Assembly: GCA_019096195.1 (NCBI GenBank) | Contig: JAGTXK010000239.1 | Span: 310,001 to 374,000, forward strand | Direction of reading: 5' to 3' | Length of the DNA stretch: 64,000 nucleotides | Source of the DNA: Boletus sp. NGJ | Lineage: Eukaryota > Basidiomycota > Agaricomycetes > Boletales > Boletaceae | Part shown: positions 29,922 through 41,513 of the stretch, piece by piece | How positions within the stretch are numbered: position 1 is the first letter of the stretch | Layout of the letters: each line of letters starts with the position of its first letter | Program-made: the position numbers and the translations under genes | The notes under the pieces: generated by a model | Database searches by the model: none | Told to the model about the DNA's origin: nothing | The model's input: the letters and a program-made list of their open reading frames with translations, nothing else

Positions 29922-32826
29922 TTAAATACAAGATTAGGGCCCGATATCTCGCCTTGTGATGCATTCATGAGATTTTTTCACGTTCTGGACCAAGTCGCAT
30001 TGATACGTACCTGAGGATATGGATAGGTTGTCGGGGTGGAGATCTACTTCACTCTCCTTCCTTGTATGGAGTGGAAACGTAACCTACGTGGCCGCATCAA
30101 TCCTTTCGTTGCTAGGACGCGATCAGTACTGCAAGCGTTGTCTGAATGTTTGCTACTAGTAGCCAAAAAATGTAGGAAGAGATATTGTGTATCAGAGTTC
30201 TATATTCTCTCCCAATACCAGACGACATGACCACAGCTGGTTGGATGATACGATGACGGTGACTCGTTATGACAAGACACGATGATAACGAAACACAGCA
30301 CGGAATTCCATTCAACAGAAATACGGTGCTCTCACATTGCCCATGAACCCAGACGACATCTGTTCTTGAATTTACCACGAATACCTTCGCGTATCAAATG
30401 CAAACGTTACATCAGGCCTGGGGGGGTCGCGCTGGCTGGTTGATGCTTTATGACGGTCCGTGGGGCACAATTGCCGATTCCTGCTGGCTACCTCTTCCCA
30501 CCCTCTCGTCCGCGTGTGTTACTGCCCCGATTCGCGAGTACCCAGGTGACTTCGTGGGTGTGAAGAGGCCAAGATATGTACTTTGCTTCTGGTCCCGCGC
30601 AGATTATATGCCAAGCCGCCTCGCGTTTCGGCTGACTTGCAGCTCGCGAGCCCTTTCCAAGACCAGTTTAGTTCCAAAACCTTGAGGGATTGAACACGTA
30701 CCTCGACGCGTTGGTGCCGGCCCGGGATATTTTGAAGCGGTCATATCAGTTTCCCACGGAGCTTGGGAGCGTCGTTCAGCGCGAAATGGGTGGATCAGGT
30801 GGTATAGTGCGCGCCCTGGAACAGAACCATATGTCTCCAAGGTGGTGAGGGTGATTCTGGAGTTTCTTTCATCACGATGGGATCTCAAATAGGACAAGAC
30901 ATGCATGACTTGGGGGAGATAAGAAACGATATTCGCATGCCCTGTCGACAGTGGGTGAATGAGATTCACCGATTTGTGACAGTTTCCGTAGGTGTGTATA
31001 GTGGCGGGCGTGTGTCTGATAAGATTGGGTGACAAAGTAGAACGGCGTTCCCACCGACCATCCGAGGATTGCTCGTGCTACATCGTGTGTAGGAGACATT
31101 CTCTATCGTGACTGTTTCACCAAAAGGCGAGTACTGTGATGTCGATCGCGATATCTGTGCGGGAAATAGTTCGACAGGCACATAATGAAAGGTCATCTTC
31201 TGTAACAAAGTCATACCTAGTTTTCTTTTAATCTAGCACTGTTCAAAGCAGTGCTGTGGACCCTCGTCTACAAGCCTGTAAAAGAATGTCAATAAATCGG
31301 CACGGGAATTAAGAGAGGAAGTTGAAGTAGATAACTTACGATGCTGTCACGAGTCGTCACGCGCGGCAAGCACGTGTCACAAGGTATCTAGCAATAGTGA
31401 AAGTACCAGTAGCAGAAACGGTAGTCTAAAAGGATTAGGATTACTAGCTGTTCCTTTCACTTTCTTGAACACAGTGTATAGATAATTTATGTCAATGGAA
31501 TAATAGCCCATCTGGTATCGTAGCTGAAAGATAGTCCAGCCCTTTCCAAGTTTTACAAATTCATTTTCTGGACATCCCGCAGCGATGGCAACGCTCTGAC
31601 TCAGAGCTGTTCTTTGTCGAAAAGTTTCGGACCGCTAGAACGTTTCTGGCTGTACATCTTCATTCGCTGGCGGACTTTGAATCGTCCCGCGAGTACTCTC
31701 CGGCATGTATGTTATCTGCGGTTGCACAGGTGTGTTTGCCTCGAAATGATCTGCCCATTAACGCATTGCACAAATCCTGTGAATTCCAGCAAGGAGATCC
31801 ACTCAGACCTCTCGCCACTTGCTGTTGCGCTTTCCATTTCACCATTCAAAGGGTGCGCATATACTATTGAGATGTGTTGTCGCGTGCTCTACAGGTGATT
31901 TTGCATATGGCAGACCGCTTCTATTAAGAAAATTGTGCTTCCATGCTCGAACTAATGTCAGTTACTTGGCTGTAGAGTACATCAAACAAAGTACACACTG
32001 GCATGCTTTAATTTTAACTTTGTGAGTGGCGAAGCTTCGAGCCTGCCAAGCGCGTGGACTACAGTAATCACCGGGAGGGATATCCAGCGTTTCACGCACA
32101 GCTATTACGAAGAAATGTCAATCTCGACACGAGATGCCGCGGATCGCGCGAGAGGAGATGTGTCAACACGCTTAGCAGAAGAGGTCGCCGGAGCCGCGTT
32201 CAGTTGCGAAGACACCGGGGGGGGGGAGTTGCAGGGCCGTGATCTGGATAGTAGATCAAGCGCCCATAAAGCGAGTTACTTTGGCAGTGCTGCACGTGTG
32301 TCGAGCCTCGTAAATACTGTATCAACGTCGTAATTGCGTTCGGGAAGAGGATCGGGTGAGATTCGCGTCCACTCAATGTGCGTACACAGTCAAGTCTCGG
32401 ATGAATGGAACGTGTCGAGGTGGACAGAGAAAGAGGACGGGCCGACGGCGGTGCTGAAGCTGAAGCGTGGTGTTTGAGCTGTCAAGAGTGCTGTGTCGAA
32501 GCGGTGGAGCACATTGCATCTAAAATATTGTGTGAGGGGGCTGTCCTAATACAGCTTCTGGAGGGGTCACTGGGGGGGTTGCGACGGATAGCCGGGGGGT
32601 TGAAACTGAGCACCTAAAAGTGGCAATCAAGTTGATCTCGATGGATCTGAGATGCGACTACGTCAGATTATGTTTTTTTTTTTTTTTTTTTCTCTTTTTT
32701 TTTTTTTCTCTCTCTCTGTCTCGACTTTCGGTCATGGTATTGAAGCGGGCGGATCATTCGAGGGGGTAATCGAATCGAATATAAGAGAGAGCGAACGAGC
32801 TCCCTTCTCTTCCCCAACACACCAAC
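29922..32826. other. intergenic, no gene recognised; polypyrimidine tract before PAL
   Basis: About 2.9 kb. Minus-strand frames at 30604-31035 and plus frames at 32022-32333 show no domain or reliable splicing. 32671-32717 is a T-rich/CT-repeat tract, and a TATA-like TATAAG lies at 32780-32785, about 45 bases before the PAL ATG. These are likely core promoter elements of PAL. Confidence 0.45.
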
Positions 32827-35629
32827 ATGTCCTCTCTCATCGTCCACTACAGCGCACACATCCGCGAGCTTGACGACTGCCTGTGCGTCCCTCTCCTCCT
32901 CATCCCCGCTCACACTGACCACACCCAGCTCTGGAACGCCCGTCACCCTTACCGGTAACGGCCTCTCTCTCGCCCAGATCGCCGCCATTGCCCGCCACAT
33001 CCCCTCTTCTGCGCCCCCTCTCCGCCTCTCTCCCTGCGAGCACCTCCGCGCTGCACACGATGCTTCCCGTCACGTCATCGCTTCCAAGGTCGAAGCTGGT
33101 CTTTCCATCTACGGCGTCTCCACGGGCTTCGGTGGTAGCGCAGACACCCGTACCGACGACCCCATCGCACTCGGTGCCGCCCTTCTCCAGCACCAGCACG
33201 CAGGCGTGTTGACCCCCTCCTCTGTTTCTCGCGATGCCTTCTCGTCTGGTATGCCCTGTTCCTGCTTCCCATCTCTCGTCCCACTCATCCCCAGCAGCAC
33301 TCTTGCCTCTCTCGGATCCCGCTTACTCAACCACGATGCCCCCAGCCTGGACTCGTGCCGCCATGCTTGTCCGCACCAACTCCCTCCTACGTGGCCACTC
33401 TGGTGTACGATGGCAACTCGTCGAAAAGATGGCCGAGGCTCTCACAAAGGGCCTCGTACCACTCGTACCCCTCCGTGGGAGTATCTCTGCCAGTGGTGGT
33501 CAGTATATTTATTCAGTTCCCCCCACTCGTCATTCTATCTCGCTCATCTCTACCATGTAGACCTTTCCTCTCTTTCATACATTGCTGGCATGCTCATCGG
33601 AAACCCTGCCATCCGTGTATGGCTACTCGCTTCCCCTATTCCTCCGTCCCTCCCAATACAGCCGGCTCCTTCAAAGGTCCCCGCGCTACGTTTCCCAGTC
33701 TCTGCCGCCTCGTCTACCTTTGCCTCTGGTACCGCTACCCCAGCCACCGAATCTGGTGGCGTATCTCCCATTTCCCCAAGCACTCCAGCTTCCTCTATCC
33801 CAGACGATGGTTTTACCAAGGCTCACTTTGCCCAATCAGCCTTCTCCTACTCGCCTCTCGCTTCTTCCTCGACAACATATACTGCTTCCAATGCCCTCGC
33901 ACTCACAAATACGTCCCCTCTCCCTCTGGCATCCAAGGAACACCTTGGCATCTTGAACGGCACCGCCTTTAGTGCAGGCTTGGCTGCTCTCGTCGTCAAT
34001 GATGCCCAGGACGTCGCCGTTCTTGGAGCTGTAAGTGGCAACATTCTCCCGCAGGTTGAAATATCATCTCAACCTTCGACAGGTCTTGACCGCGCTGTCC
34101 ATAGAAGCCATGTTGGGTTCTCGTGGCTCGTTTGATCCATTTGTCGGTCATGCTCGCCCTCACCCCGGTCAAATCGAATCAGCTCATCTCATCTGGTCTC
34201 TCCTCTCCGAATCCAAGTTCGCTCAAGGTGAAGAGGTCGAAGTCAGCATTGAGGAGGACCACGGTGTGCTCAGGCAAGATCGTTATTCTCTCCGTACCGC
34301 TCCACAGTGGTTGGGACCACAGTTTGAGGATATCAAGAGAGTCGAGGAAACCATTCGCATCGAAGTCAACTCGACGACCGATAACCCGCTTGTGGAGCCC
34401 CCACGCGAGGCTAATGGGAAAGGTGCGTATTCGTCATACCCCAATGTTTAACCCGACTCACATGTCCCAGGTAAAATTCATCATGCTGGAAACTTCCAGG
34501 CATTATCCGTGACCAACGCCATGGACCACCTTCGACTCTCCCTCTCGCATATCGGCCGACTCATGTTTGTACAAGTCACCGAGTTGGTCAATCCCGCTAT
34601 GAACCGGGGTTTACCCGGGAACCTCTCCAGTGGCGAGAGCGCTCTGGATTTCGGCTGTAAAGGTCTCGACATTGCTGCCGCATCGTATATTGGTGAACTC
34701 AATGCGCTTGGGGGAATGAATGTGGGTGTGGGAAATGTTAGTGCTGAGATGCACAATCAAAGTGTCAAGTCCGTGAATTTTCTCTTGGAAAGCTCTCGAT
34801 GTTGACAATGTATTTCACTAGCTCCCTTGCGCTCATCTCGGCTCGGTATGCACTGACGGCTCTTGAGGTATCTCAGTTACTTGCGGCAACACACCTGTTT
34901 GTTGTTTGCCAAGCCCTCGATGCGCGTGCACTATATGTCGAAATGAGGCAGTTGTGTGCCCAGGTTGTGCGCGACCTTGTGCGCGAAGCATTTTCTCTCT
35001 CGGGTGCGGACCAACTCGTGGACAAGATCGCGCGTAAAGTGATACCCCAGGTGTACGACGCCCTCGACCGCACGACTAGCATGGACACGGCACCGCGGAT
35101 GGCCAAGGTGGCGAGCGAGGCAGTATCTCCGCTCCTCGAGGCGCTCACATGGCTCGATCTTTCTACGCTCGACCTGGGCAAGATGGCTGCGTTCCGTGCG
35201 ACCTTGGCAGACAGCCTTGCGGCGCTCCTGACGGAGCTCCGGTGTGCGTATTTGGGGGTGTCGTTGGCGGACGTGCGGAGGGGATGCATGGGGTCGACGT
35301 TAACGTCCACGGGGACGCCGATCTTTGACATCGCTCCACGTGGCCGAACGCCCGCATCGACCTTTTTGGCGCCGCGCACGCGAGTGGTGTATGAGTTTGT
35401 CCGGGAGGAACTGGGGATCCAGATGCACGGCGCAGACAACCTAAAGGGGAGCGTATTTGGCATGCACGAAGGGGGGTTGCCTGGACTGGAGGTGGAGGAC
35501 GTGATGGCGTCGTTGGGAGGGTCGGTGGATACGACGGTTGGGGACAAGGTGTCGATCATCGTCGAGGCGATCAGGGATGGACGGATGGCACGGGTGTTGG
35601 TGCGGGCGTGTGCAGGTGTGGATGAGTGA
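32827..35629 (+). CDS. PAL: phenylalanine ammonia-lyase
   Basis: Seven exons: 32827-32882, 32929-33248, 33295-33498, 33561-34030, 34083-34422, 34471-34768 and 34822-35629, 831 aa. It deaminates L-Phe to trans-cinnamate and ammonia with an MIO prosthetic group. The first intron (46 nt, GTGCGT...CCCAG) puts the ATG in frame with [16 protein letters not shown]. Motifs include [44 protein letters not shown] (MIO-forming Ala-Ser-Gly spanning intron 3), [28 protein letters not shown] and [13 protein letters not shown]. The last depends on a GTCCGT donor at 34769. The final ~270 residues are the eukaryotic shielding region. It is about 100 aa longer than most basidiomycete PALs because of a Ser/Thr/Pro-rich insert in exon 4. 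Confidence 0.93.
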
Positions 35630-35883
35630 GACAGGGACGGGACGTGTCGGACAGAAGTTCAACATGTATATATCCCGCAATTTTTCTCGTTTTACATTAT
35701 ATCGTGTATACACTAGATACTTATTTGTTTGTTTGTAACGAGTAGATGACACGGATGTATTTTGCATTCAAGGGCAATAAAGATATCAATTTTGGATACA
35801 CCAATCAGAGATGGCCCGTCTAGACCACGTTCAGCGTCGACGCCAGAACGAAAACGCAATGAGGCGTACCATGTGTTGTTTCC

Positions 35884-36573
35884 CTACGTCGATGTCGGGA
35901 TCGCGGAGCACCTCACCCGCAGGCCGTTCGACGCAACCTGTTGCATTCATATCAGGGATCCGAGTAAGCAGAGCAACGGCAAGTGAGAAGAAAGCGGACC
36001 ATGGGCGGCTGCGTGTGTCCGTTGACGCTAGAGTCCGTCGCCGGATCCGGTGCCGATGCTGAAACGGTTGTCTCAGTCTCGGGCTCCGCCTCGTTCTCGT
36101 ATTCTTCCGCATCGCGTTCATAACCGCGGCTGATCCACGGCGTCTCGAGTCCACGTCCATGTCCAGGCGAGTGAGATGAAGGGGCTGGGCCCGGGAGGGT
36201 CTCGCCCCCTGTCCCAGTCCCCATCCAGAGTATGCCCGGGATACGACACGCGGTGGGTTCGGTGGTGCATCCTGCCATGCCGGGGTCGTATGCCGCGTAG
36301 GGGTCGTCGCCCGCGCCTGTGAGAAAGGCAGGAGCGGGGCAGAGTATGGGCATCGTCATGGAGTCGGGGTCAGATAGACGCGGGACTAGAGAAGAACCTG
36401 GGTAGCGCCCTCCAAAGTCTCCAGGGAGGTGCTCGTGCTCGCCCTCGAGTTCCTCTGCGCCGGGTTCGCTTTCAGAGACGATATTGGCGCTTTGATAGTA
36501 GCGATAGTCGTCTTGTACAAGGTTGGGTTATCGTGTCCGTATCGTTGGGAAAACAAGGCTCACCGCGGGACAT
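35884..36573 (-). CDS. small hypothetical acidic/Pro-rich protein
   Basis: The ATG at 36573 encodes Met-Ser-Arg before an intron (GTGAGC donor at 36563), then DDYRYYQSANIVSESEPGAEEL and a long, low-complexity, acidic and Gly/Pro-rich exon (MGTGTGGETLPGPAPSSHSP, EEYENEAEPETETTVSASAP). Without a last intron it stops at 35952; with a GTCCGC...CAG intron it stops at 35884. No domain or signal peptide. A hydrophobic stretch (SAFFSLAVALLTRI) lies in another frame across the possible intron and could be a membrane segment in a different isoform. Function unknown. Divergent from the flavin oxidase, 149 bp between start codons; convergent with PAL. Confidence 0.45.
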
Positions 36574-36722
36574 GGTAAGTAAGAGACGGCGTATTTTGCT
36601 TGAGGAGGGACGTACGGTGACATCAAGAGAGGGGCTCGTGCACGTGCCTGCAAGTCACGGTTCATCTCCTTGATCAATTCCACCGCCCATTGCCAGCTTA
36701 CACTTCCATTATTATTCACAAC

Positions 36723-39700
36723 ATGTCTTCCTCATTCACTCAGAGTCGTCTTCAACCTAGTCCCTCTCCCACCTCACTCACGACAGCCTCGCAGATCGTC
36801 ATTGTTGGTGCTGGCACCTTTGGTCTTTCCACAGCTTTTCACCTTCTCGGGCGGGGTTACACAAATGTGACGGTTCTTGATCGGGCGAGGGAGTTACCTG
36901 CTGTCGACGCTGCGAGCACGGATATCAACAAAGGCGCGTGCTGACACCGATCGGATTTAACAACAAGGATTAACATACTGACAGCATCTTGAAACAGTGG
37001 TCAGGTCGTGCTATAGCGACATATTTTACACCAAACTGGCGAGAGAAGCAATGGACGCATGGAAGCAGCCCATGTGGCAAGGCTGTTATCACGAGTGCGT
37101 CTCGGTTTATCTGGTTCGTGTCATCGTCGCTCAATAACGCGCGGTAGCTAGATGCGGCGTGATCAACGTTGGCAGCGGTAAGTTCGACGATAGATTGAGG
37201 GAGAACGATCGGCAATTTGGTGCACCCATCGAAGACCTCCTGGACGCCAAGGCTGTCCGGACCAAACTTTTATCCTCTCTCCGTTCCTCCACCAACTCTT
37301 CCACCACCCCGACGCGCTTGGATTCCGACTCGAATGCACAGCGCGTTGGTCCATTCACGAATTACAGTGGCTACTTCAATTTCGAAGGAGGTTGGGCAGA
37401 GGCAGCGCGGGCAGTGGGGATCCTTCTCTCATACGTGAGGGAAATGGGTGGGAGGGTGATCGAGAACAAGGAGGTCGTCGGGCTCGTGAAAGATGAGAAT
37501 GGGCGGACGACAGGCGTAAAGTGTAGAGATGGCAGACGTTTCGAGGGTGACAGGATTATACTCACCATTGGATCGTGGACTGCGTCAACGTTTCCTGAGT
37601 TGGAGCTCGACTCTAAATGCTTAGCAACTGGGTAAGCGGGCTTTACTGATCATGTGGTAATGTAGATGTATTGCTGACCCCCTTTCCAGCCAGACCGTGG
37701 CAATGATACAGCTCAGCACAGAAGAGAAGGAGCAATATAATGGGTGCCATGTATACCTGGATTTTGAGAGTGGATTCTACACTTTTCCGGTGAGCCCTTT
37801 TTTTTTCCTTTTTTTTTTGTTTATTCGAATCTAAGTTCGGCATCGCATCTGTTGGTACGCCAATGGATAAATTTTTTTCTTTTTTCTTTTGGCCCTAGCT
37901 TTCATCTCCATTTTTTCTTCTGGCTCCCGTGCGGTTACAAACCTGTGGGCTTGCCCTTAGCTGCGGATGGCTTCCAGCGGAAGCTAATCAAAGCATTCCC
38001 TATCGCATGACCACGCGCCCACTAGCCCATCTTCATATGCGGCGCCAAACAAAGAATTGGCAGGTTTTCGGGGAAAGGACGAGCATAAAAGATGCCACGG
38101 AAGAGATCCGTCCGGCCATTCTCACCTTGCTATCTCCTATACATTTGCACGTCATGCTTCGAATCAGGGGGCGCTCTAGCTTGCGATCGGCGTGCAACAT
38201 TTGATGACACACCGCCATATCCGCTTGCCGGTTGACTTGGGCCGCCGCTTCTGCATATTTACACGTTCAAAAATGTTGATTGGCGGCGGTTCATTCGCGT
38301 TTGGTTGGTCTCATCATACAATTGGTTTCCCGTTTGTTCCTCGTCCATTCAGGTGGCCATGGAGTCTGCTCTTCCTTGACCGATTTTCTCATTGCTTTCC
38401 GCACACTTGTAAGTTATTATAGTTGCACTTCTCTGCTTCCTCATCCTTACAAGCTACCCGCCTGATTGAGCCATGTTCAATATTGTAATCGGCTAAGCTC
38501 CATCCGACGTCGCTTGGGCGGGGACCTGTTATCATCTTCGATCCTTTCTGTTGCACACTTCAAGTATGGTTTCCTCTACCGTGTTTACTTCAGAGTTTTG
38601 ATGCCGTTTTGGTCTGATTATGCCTATCACTTCACATGTGCACTGATTTATCCATCTCCTGATGCGCCTAATTGACGCACTCCTGCTGTGCTGACTGGTC
38701 TCACTTCACCGTTAGCCGACCGAAGATGGAATCGTCAAGCTTGCTGTACACACGGCTGGACACACCCACATAATCTCCCCCAGACAGGTAACCGGTGATG
38801 TTGATCACCGCCCGGTCCGGAAAATATCGACACCGCGAACAATTACGAGTCACCCTGTTTCAGGCGATGGCTTGCGCGTCCCACGATCAGGACTGCAGGC
38901 ATTAAGGGATCAGCTTAGAAAAGTGTATCCTGAGCTGGCGGAGAGGTCGTGGGTCGAGACCCGGATGTGTTGGTGAGTAGGTTTCGTTTCTGGTTGTTTT
39001 TGTTATTCTCCTTCGCTCGGTTGCTTCGTTTCTCCGCCTGGTGCGTACGATGCCCAGGATAAGATCCCAAACTCCATTTGAACATGCGCCGCGAACGTGC
39101 GATCGTACGCACGGGCATTACCCCTTATCGTGTCCTCTTCTGGTGGCACTGTGACCGGTGCACTGGACGGAAGATGACCCTGGTCATTTGATTTTGATTA
39201 CCGTCTTGAAGGATAGGATAACAACCGCACTCCTGGAGATAAGTTCGGTTGCTACATCAACTCCTGATATCTTCCACATGGCGAGATCTTCATCTTCAGC
39301 ATTTCCCACCAAATGACATGTGCAGCTAACGATAGAGTTAACGAGGGGCGTGAACGGCCGAGACCAAGCTGGATAAGATCCTTCCGTCGGTGCGGGTCTT
39401 GCCAGCTCTTGTCCTCTCACGCGAGATTCTGTTGCCCTGAATTCCCTGTGTCATGTTGTGATATATCGTTGGACTGAGATGATAGATGATTGGCTGACCT
39501 GTTTGCGGGGGTGCCTAAGACCCTCATTGTTGGCCTTAGTCGCAGCAGCGTCATAGGAACCATTCAATCCGTCAAACCTTACGAAATGGACGGATTTCAT
39601 GCCTTTTCTTTCTGCTGCATCTTTCTATTCGTGCATGCCGATCATGGTCACGTCCGAACTGAGACCGACCGATCGTTCAGGACCCCCCTTCGTTTTGAAT

Positions 39701-40240
39701 TTCTTGCTTCACATTTTCTGAGTTTCGTATTTCTTTTTGCTGTTCTTTCATTTTCCTTTGGCGGAACATTGTTTGTGACTTTCAGGAACTTACGCCATCA
39801 CTGCAGGTACGCCGACTCGCCCGACGGAAACTGGGTCATCGGACCCTTTCCAGGAGATCCTACGTTATTCTTGGCTACGTCTGGTAGTGGGCATGGATTC
39901 AAGGTACGACTACTTACTAGATTTGTTGAATCTCGACGGCATTAAGCATCGCTGGATTGCCAAAAGCACCTTTTTATTTGGCGAATCAGACACACATATA
40001 AATCCATTGCTGACTTGTTCATCTCCTCTCCTCTCCTTTCTTTGTCTGTCGCAGTTTCTCCCGAACGTGGGTCGTCTCATCGTAGATTCCTTCGAAGGCA
40101 CACTCGACGCTGCGACGGCGGCACGGTTCGCGGTCGACCGGGACGTCGCGGGTGCAAAGAATGGCGAGCGCGCGTCACACGTCACGCGGGAACTGGACAT
40201 AGGGGAGCTCTGTGGACCGGAGGATTTAAGGTTATGGTGA
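36723..40240 (+). CDS. FAD-dependent oxidase, DAO family (fructosyl-amino-acid-oxidase/amadoriase type)
   Basis: Seven exons: 36723-36933, 36998-37094, 37152-37631, 37690-37789, 38716-38972, 39807-39903 and 40055-40240, 475 aa. It oxidises a secondary amine such as a fructosyl amino acid with O2, releasing H2O2. QIVIVGAGTFGLSTAFHLL (about 25-45) is the Rossmann GxGxxG FAD site. VVRSCYSDIFYTKLAREAM is the typical block after the first loop. RMCWYADSPDGNWVIGPFP, built across intron 5, carries the Cys expected to hold FAD covalently. GSGHGFK|FLPNVGRL is the C-terminal flavin-binding motif. Intron 1 uses a GC donor. Introns 4 (926 nt) and 5 (834 nt) are about fifteen times longer than normal here. 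No secretion signal; a peroxisomal or cytosolic site is likely. Confidence 0.85.
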
Positions 40241-41513
40241 CCATGTGAACGTGTTCAAATTCACGGTAGGCAGAGTGCATTGATGATCCTCACTAGCACC
40301 ATTCGTTCCGTCGGTCGATATGCAGGGGTGCCAGGTGAACCAAAGTCGAGACTTGCTAGTGATAACTTGTCGTGTGGTGTGTTATGCGTGCTTGTATGTT
40401 ACTGATCACCGAGCCAGGCTGGCAATCACTTAGTAGCGCCGGTGAATACTCGATGGATATTTGAAGGTGTTCCCAACAGGACAGGTTAACCATTTTGCAA
40501 ATTAATTTCTTTGATCTAAACAGGACACACTTGGAAACCCGTCCTGAAGCATTCTGGACCAAGCAACAACATCCATGCATTCTAGTTCCCAGTCTTGTTT
40601 GCGTGTCTTGCGGCGGTTAGACATCAGATGATTTGTCTTGTGGCTAGCTTCCGGTGCCATCTATCAAGCCCAAATAGCCACTGACTCTGGCATGGTTGAG
40701 ACGTCCCCGAGCGACATTAATATTCATTCAGTGTTCAGCACGAGCGGTCTGCTTCTCTGGCATACCGTGGATCATGATGGACGATGCTGACCCACTATTA
40801 GTCTCACCGCGGACCGAACACTGGCCTGCGTATCGGAAGGTGGCGCACAGGAGAAAAAGAACGCAGCGCTATATAATGCGATGTTTCTGGTGCCGCATCA
40901 ACTGCCCCGCTGAACAATCCACACCTCGTTATGGAGCCGTCAGTGTCCGTCTTGTGTCGCGAACCGCGATGCGAACGGCTTCTTGACATTTTGCGCATAC
41001 CCAACAATTATGGTCTCGGAATACCCGCAGGGTGCCTTGAATTCAATGGTGGCCTCATCGCCTCTGACGGGTCTCGAATGACAATAACATGTCTGGGCGT
41101 ATACTAGTCTGATTGCGGACGGAACAAACCAGTTTTCGTCGCTTTACGCAACTGTGTGTTGGATGGTAGCACACAAAGGGAAAAAAGCATGTAATGTTTT
41201 CAATGCGATATTTCTGATGGCCCGCATCAACCGCCCCACAGAGCAATTGTCTGACACTTCGGAAATCGACACAGTCGCAGTGTGAGTAGTGCAAAATATT
41301 AATGGTATCGGTCTCATTGCTGACATGGGTTCTCTTGGTTGCGGTGATACCTCTTGGTCAGGTACTTCCGAAGTCAAAACGCGAATGCTTGTCGACTGCC
41401 AGCAAGCGATATACATTGACAAAATCATACAAGTTCCCACCCAGCTCACCTCAAACAACCCACCGCAAAGACGACCCACGCCAGCATTCCACGCTCGAAT
41501 CGATAGCTCATGC
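40241..41513. other. intergenic with a diverged ~310-bp tandem duplication
   Basis: Two related segments, about 40790-41030 and 41100-41330, share GCGGAC(C/G)GAACA near the start and AATGCGAT, TTTCTG and CCGCATCAAC further in, in the same order. No open frame spans either copy. Confidence 0.4.

Noticed and set aside
32671-32717. Poly-T/CT tract as a retroelement poly(A) tail
   Set aside because: It sits just upstream of a TATA-like site and the PAL start, where fungal promoters commonly carry polypyrimidine tracts. No element body adjoins it.
32870-32928. PAL coding continuing upstream without an intron
   Set aside because: That frame has no ATG. The 46-nt GTGCGT...CCCAG intron puts the well-placed ATG at 32827 in frame and gives normal family sequence.
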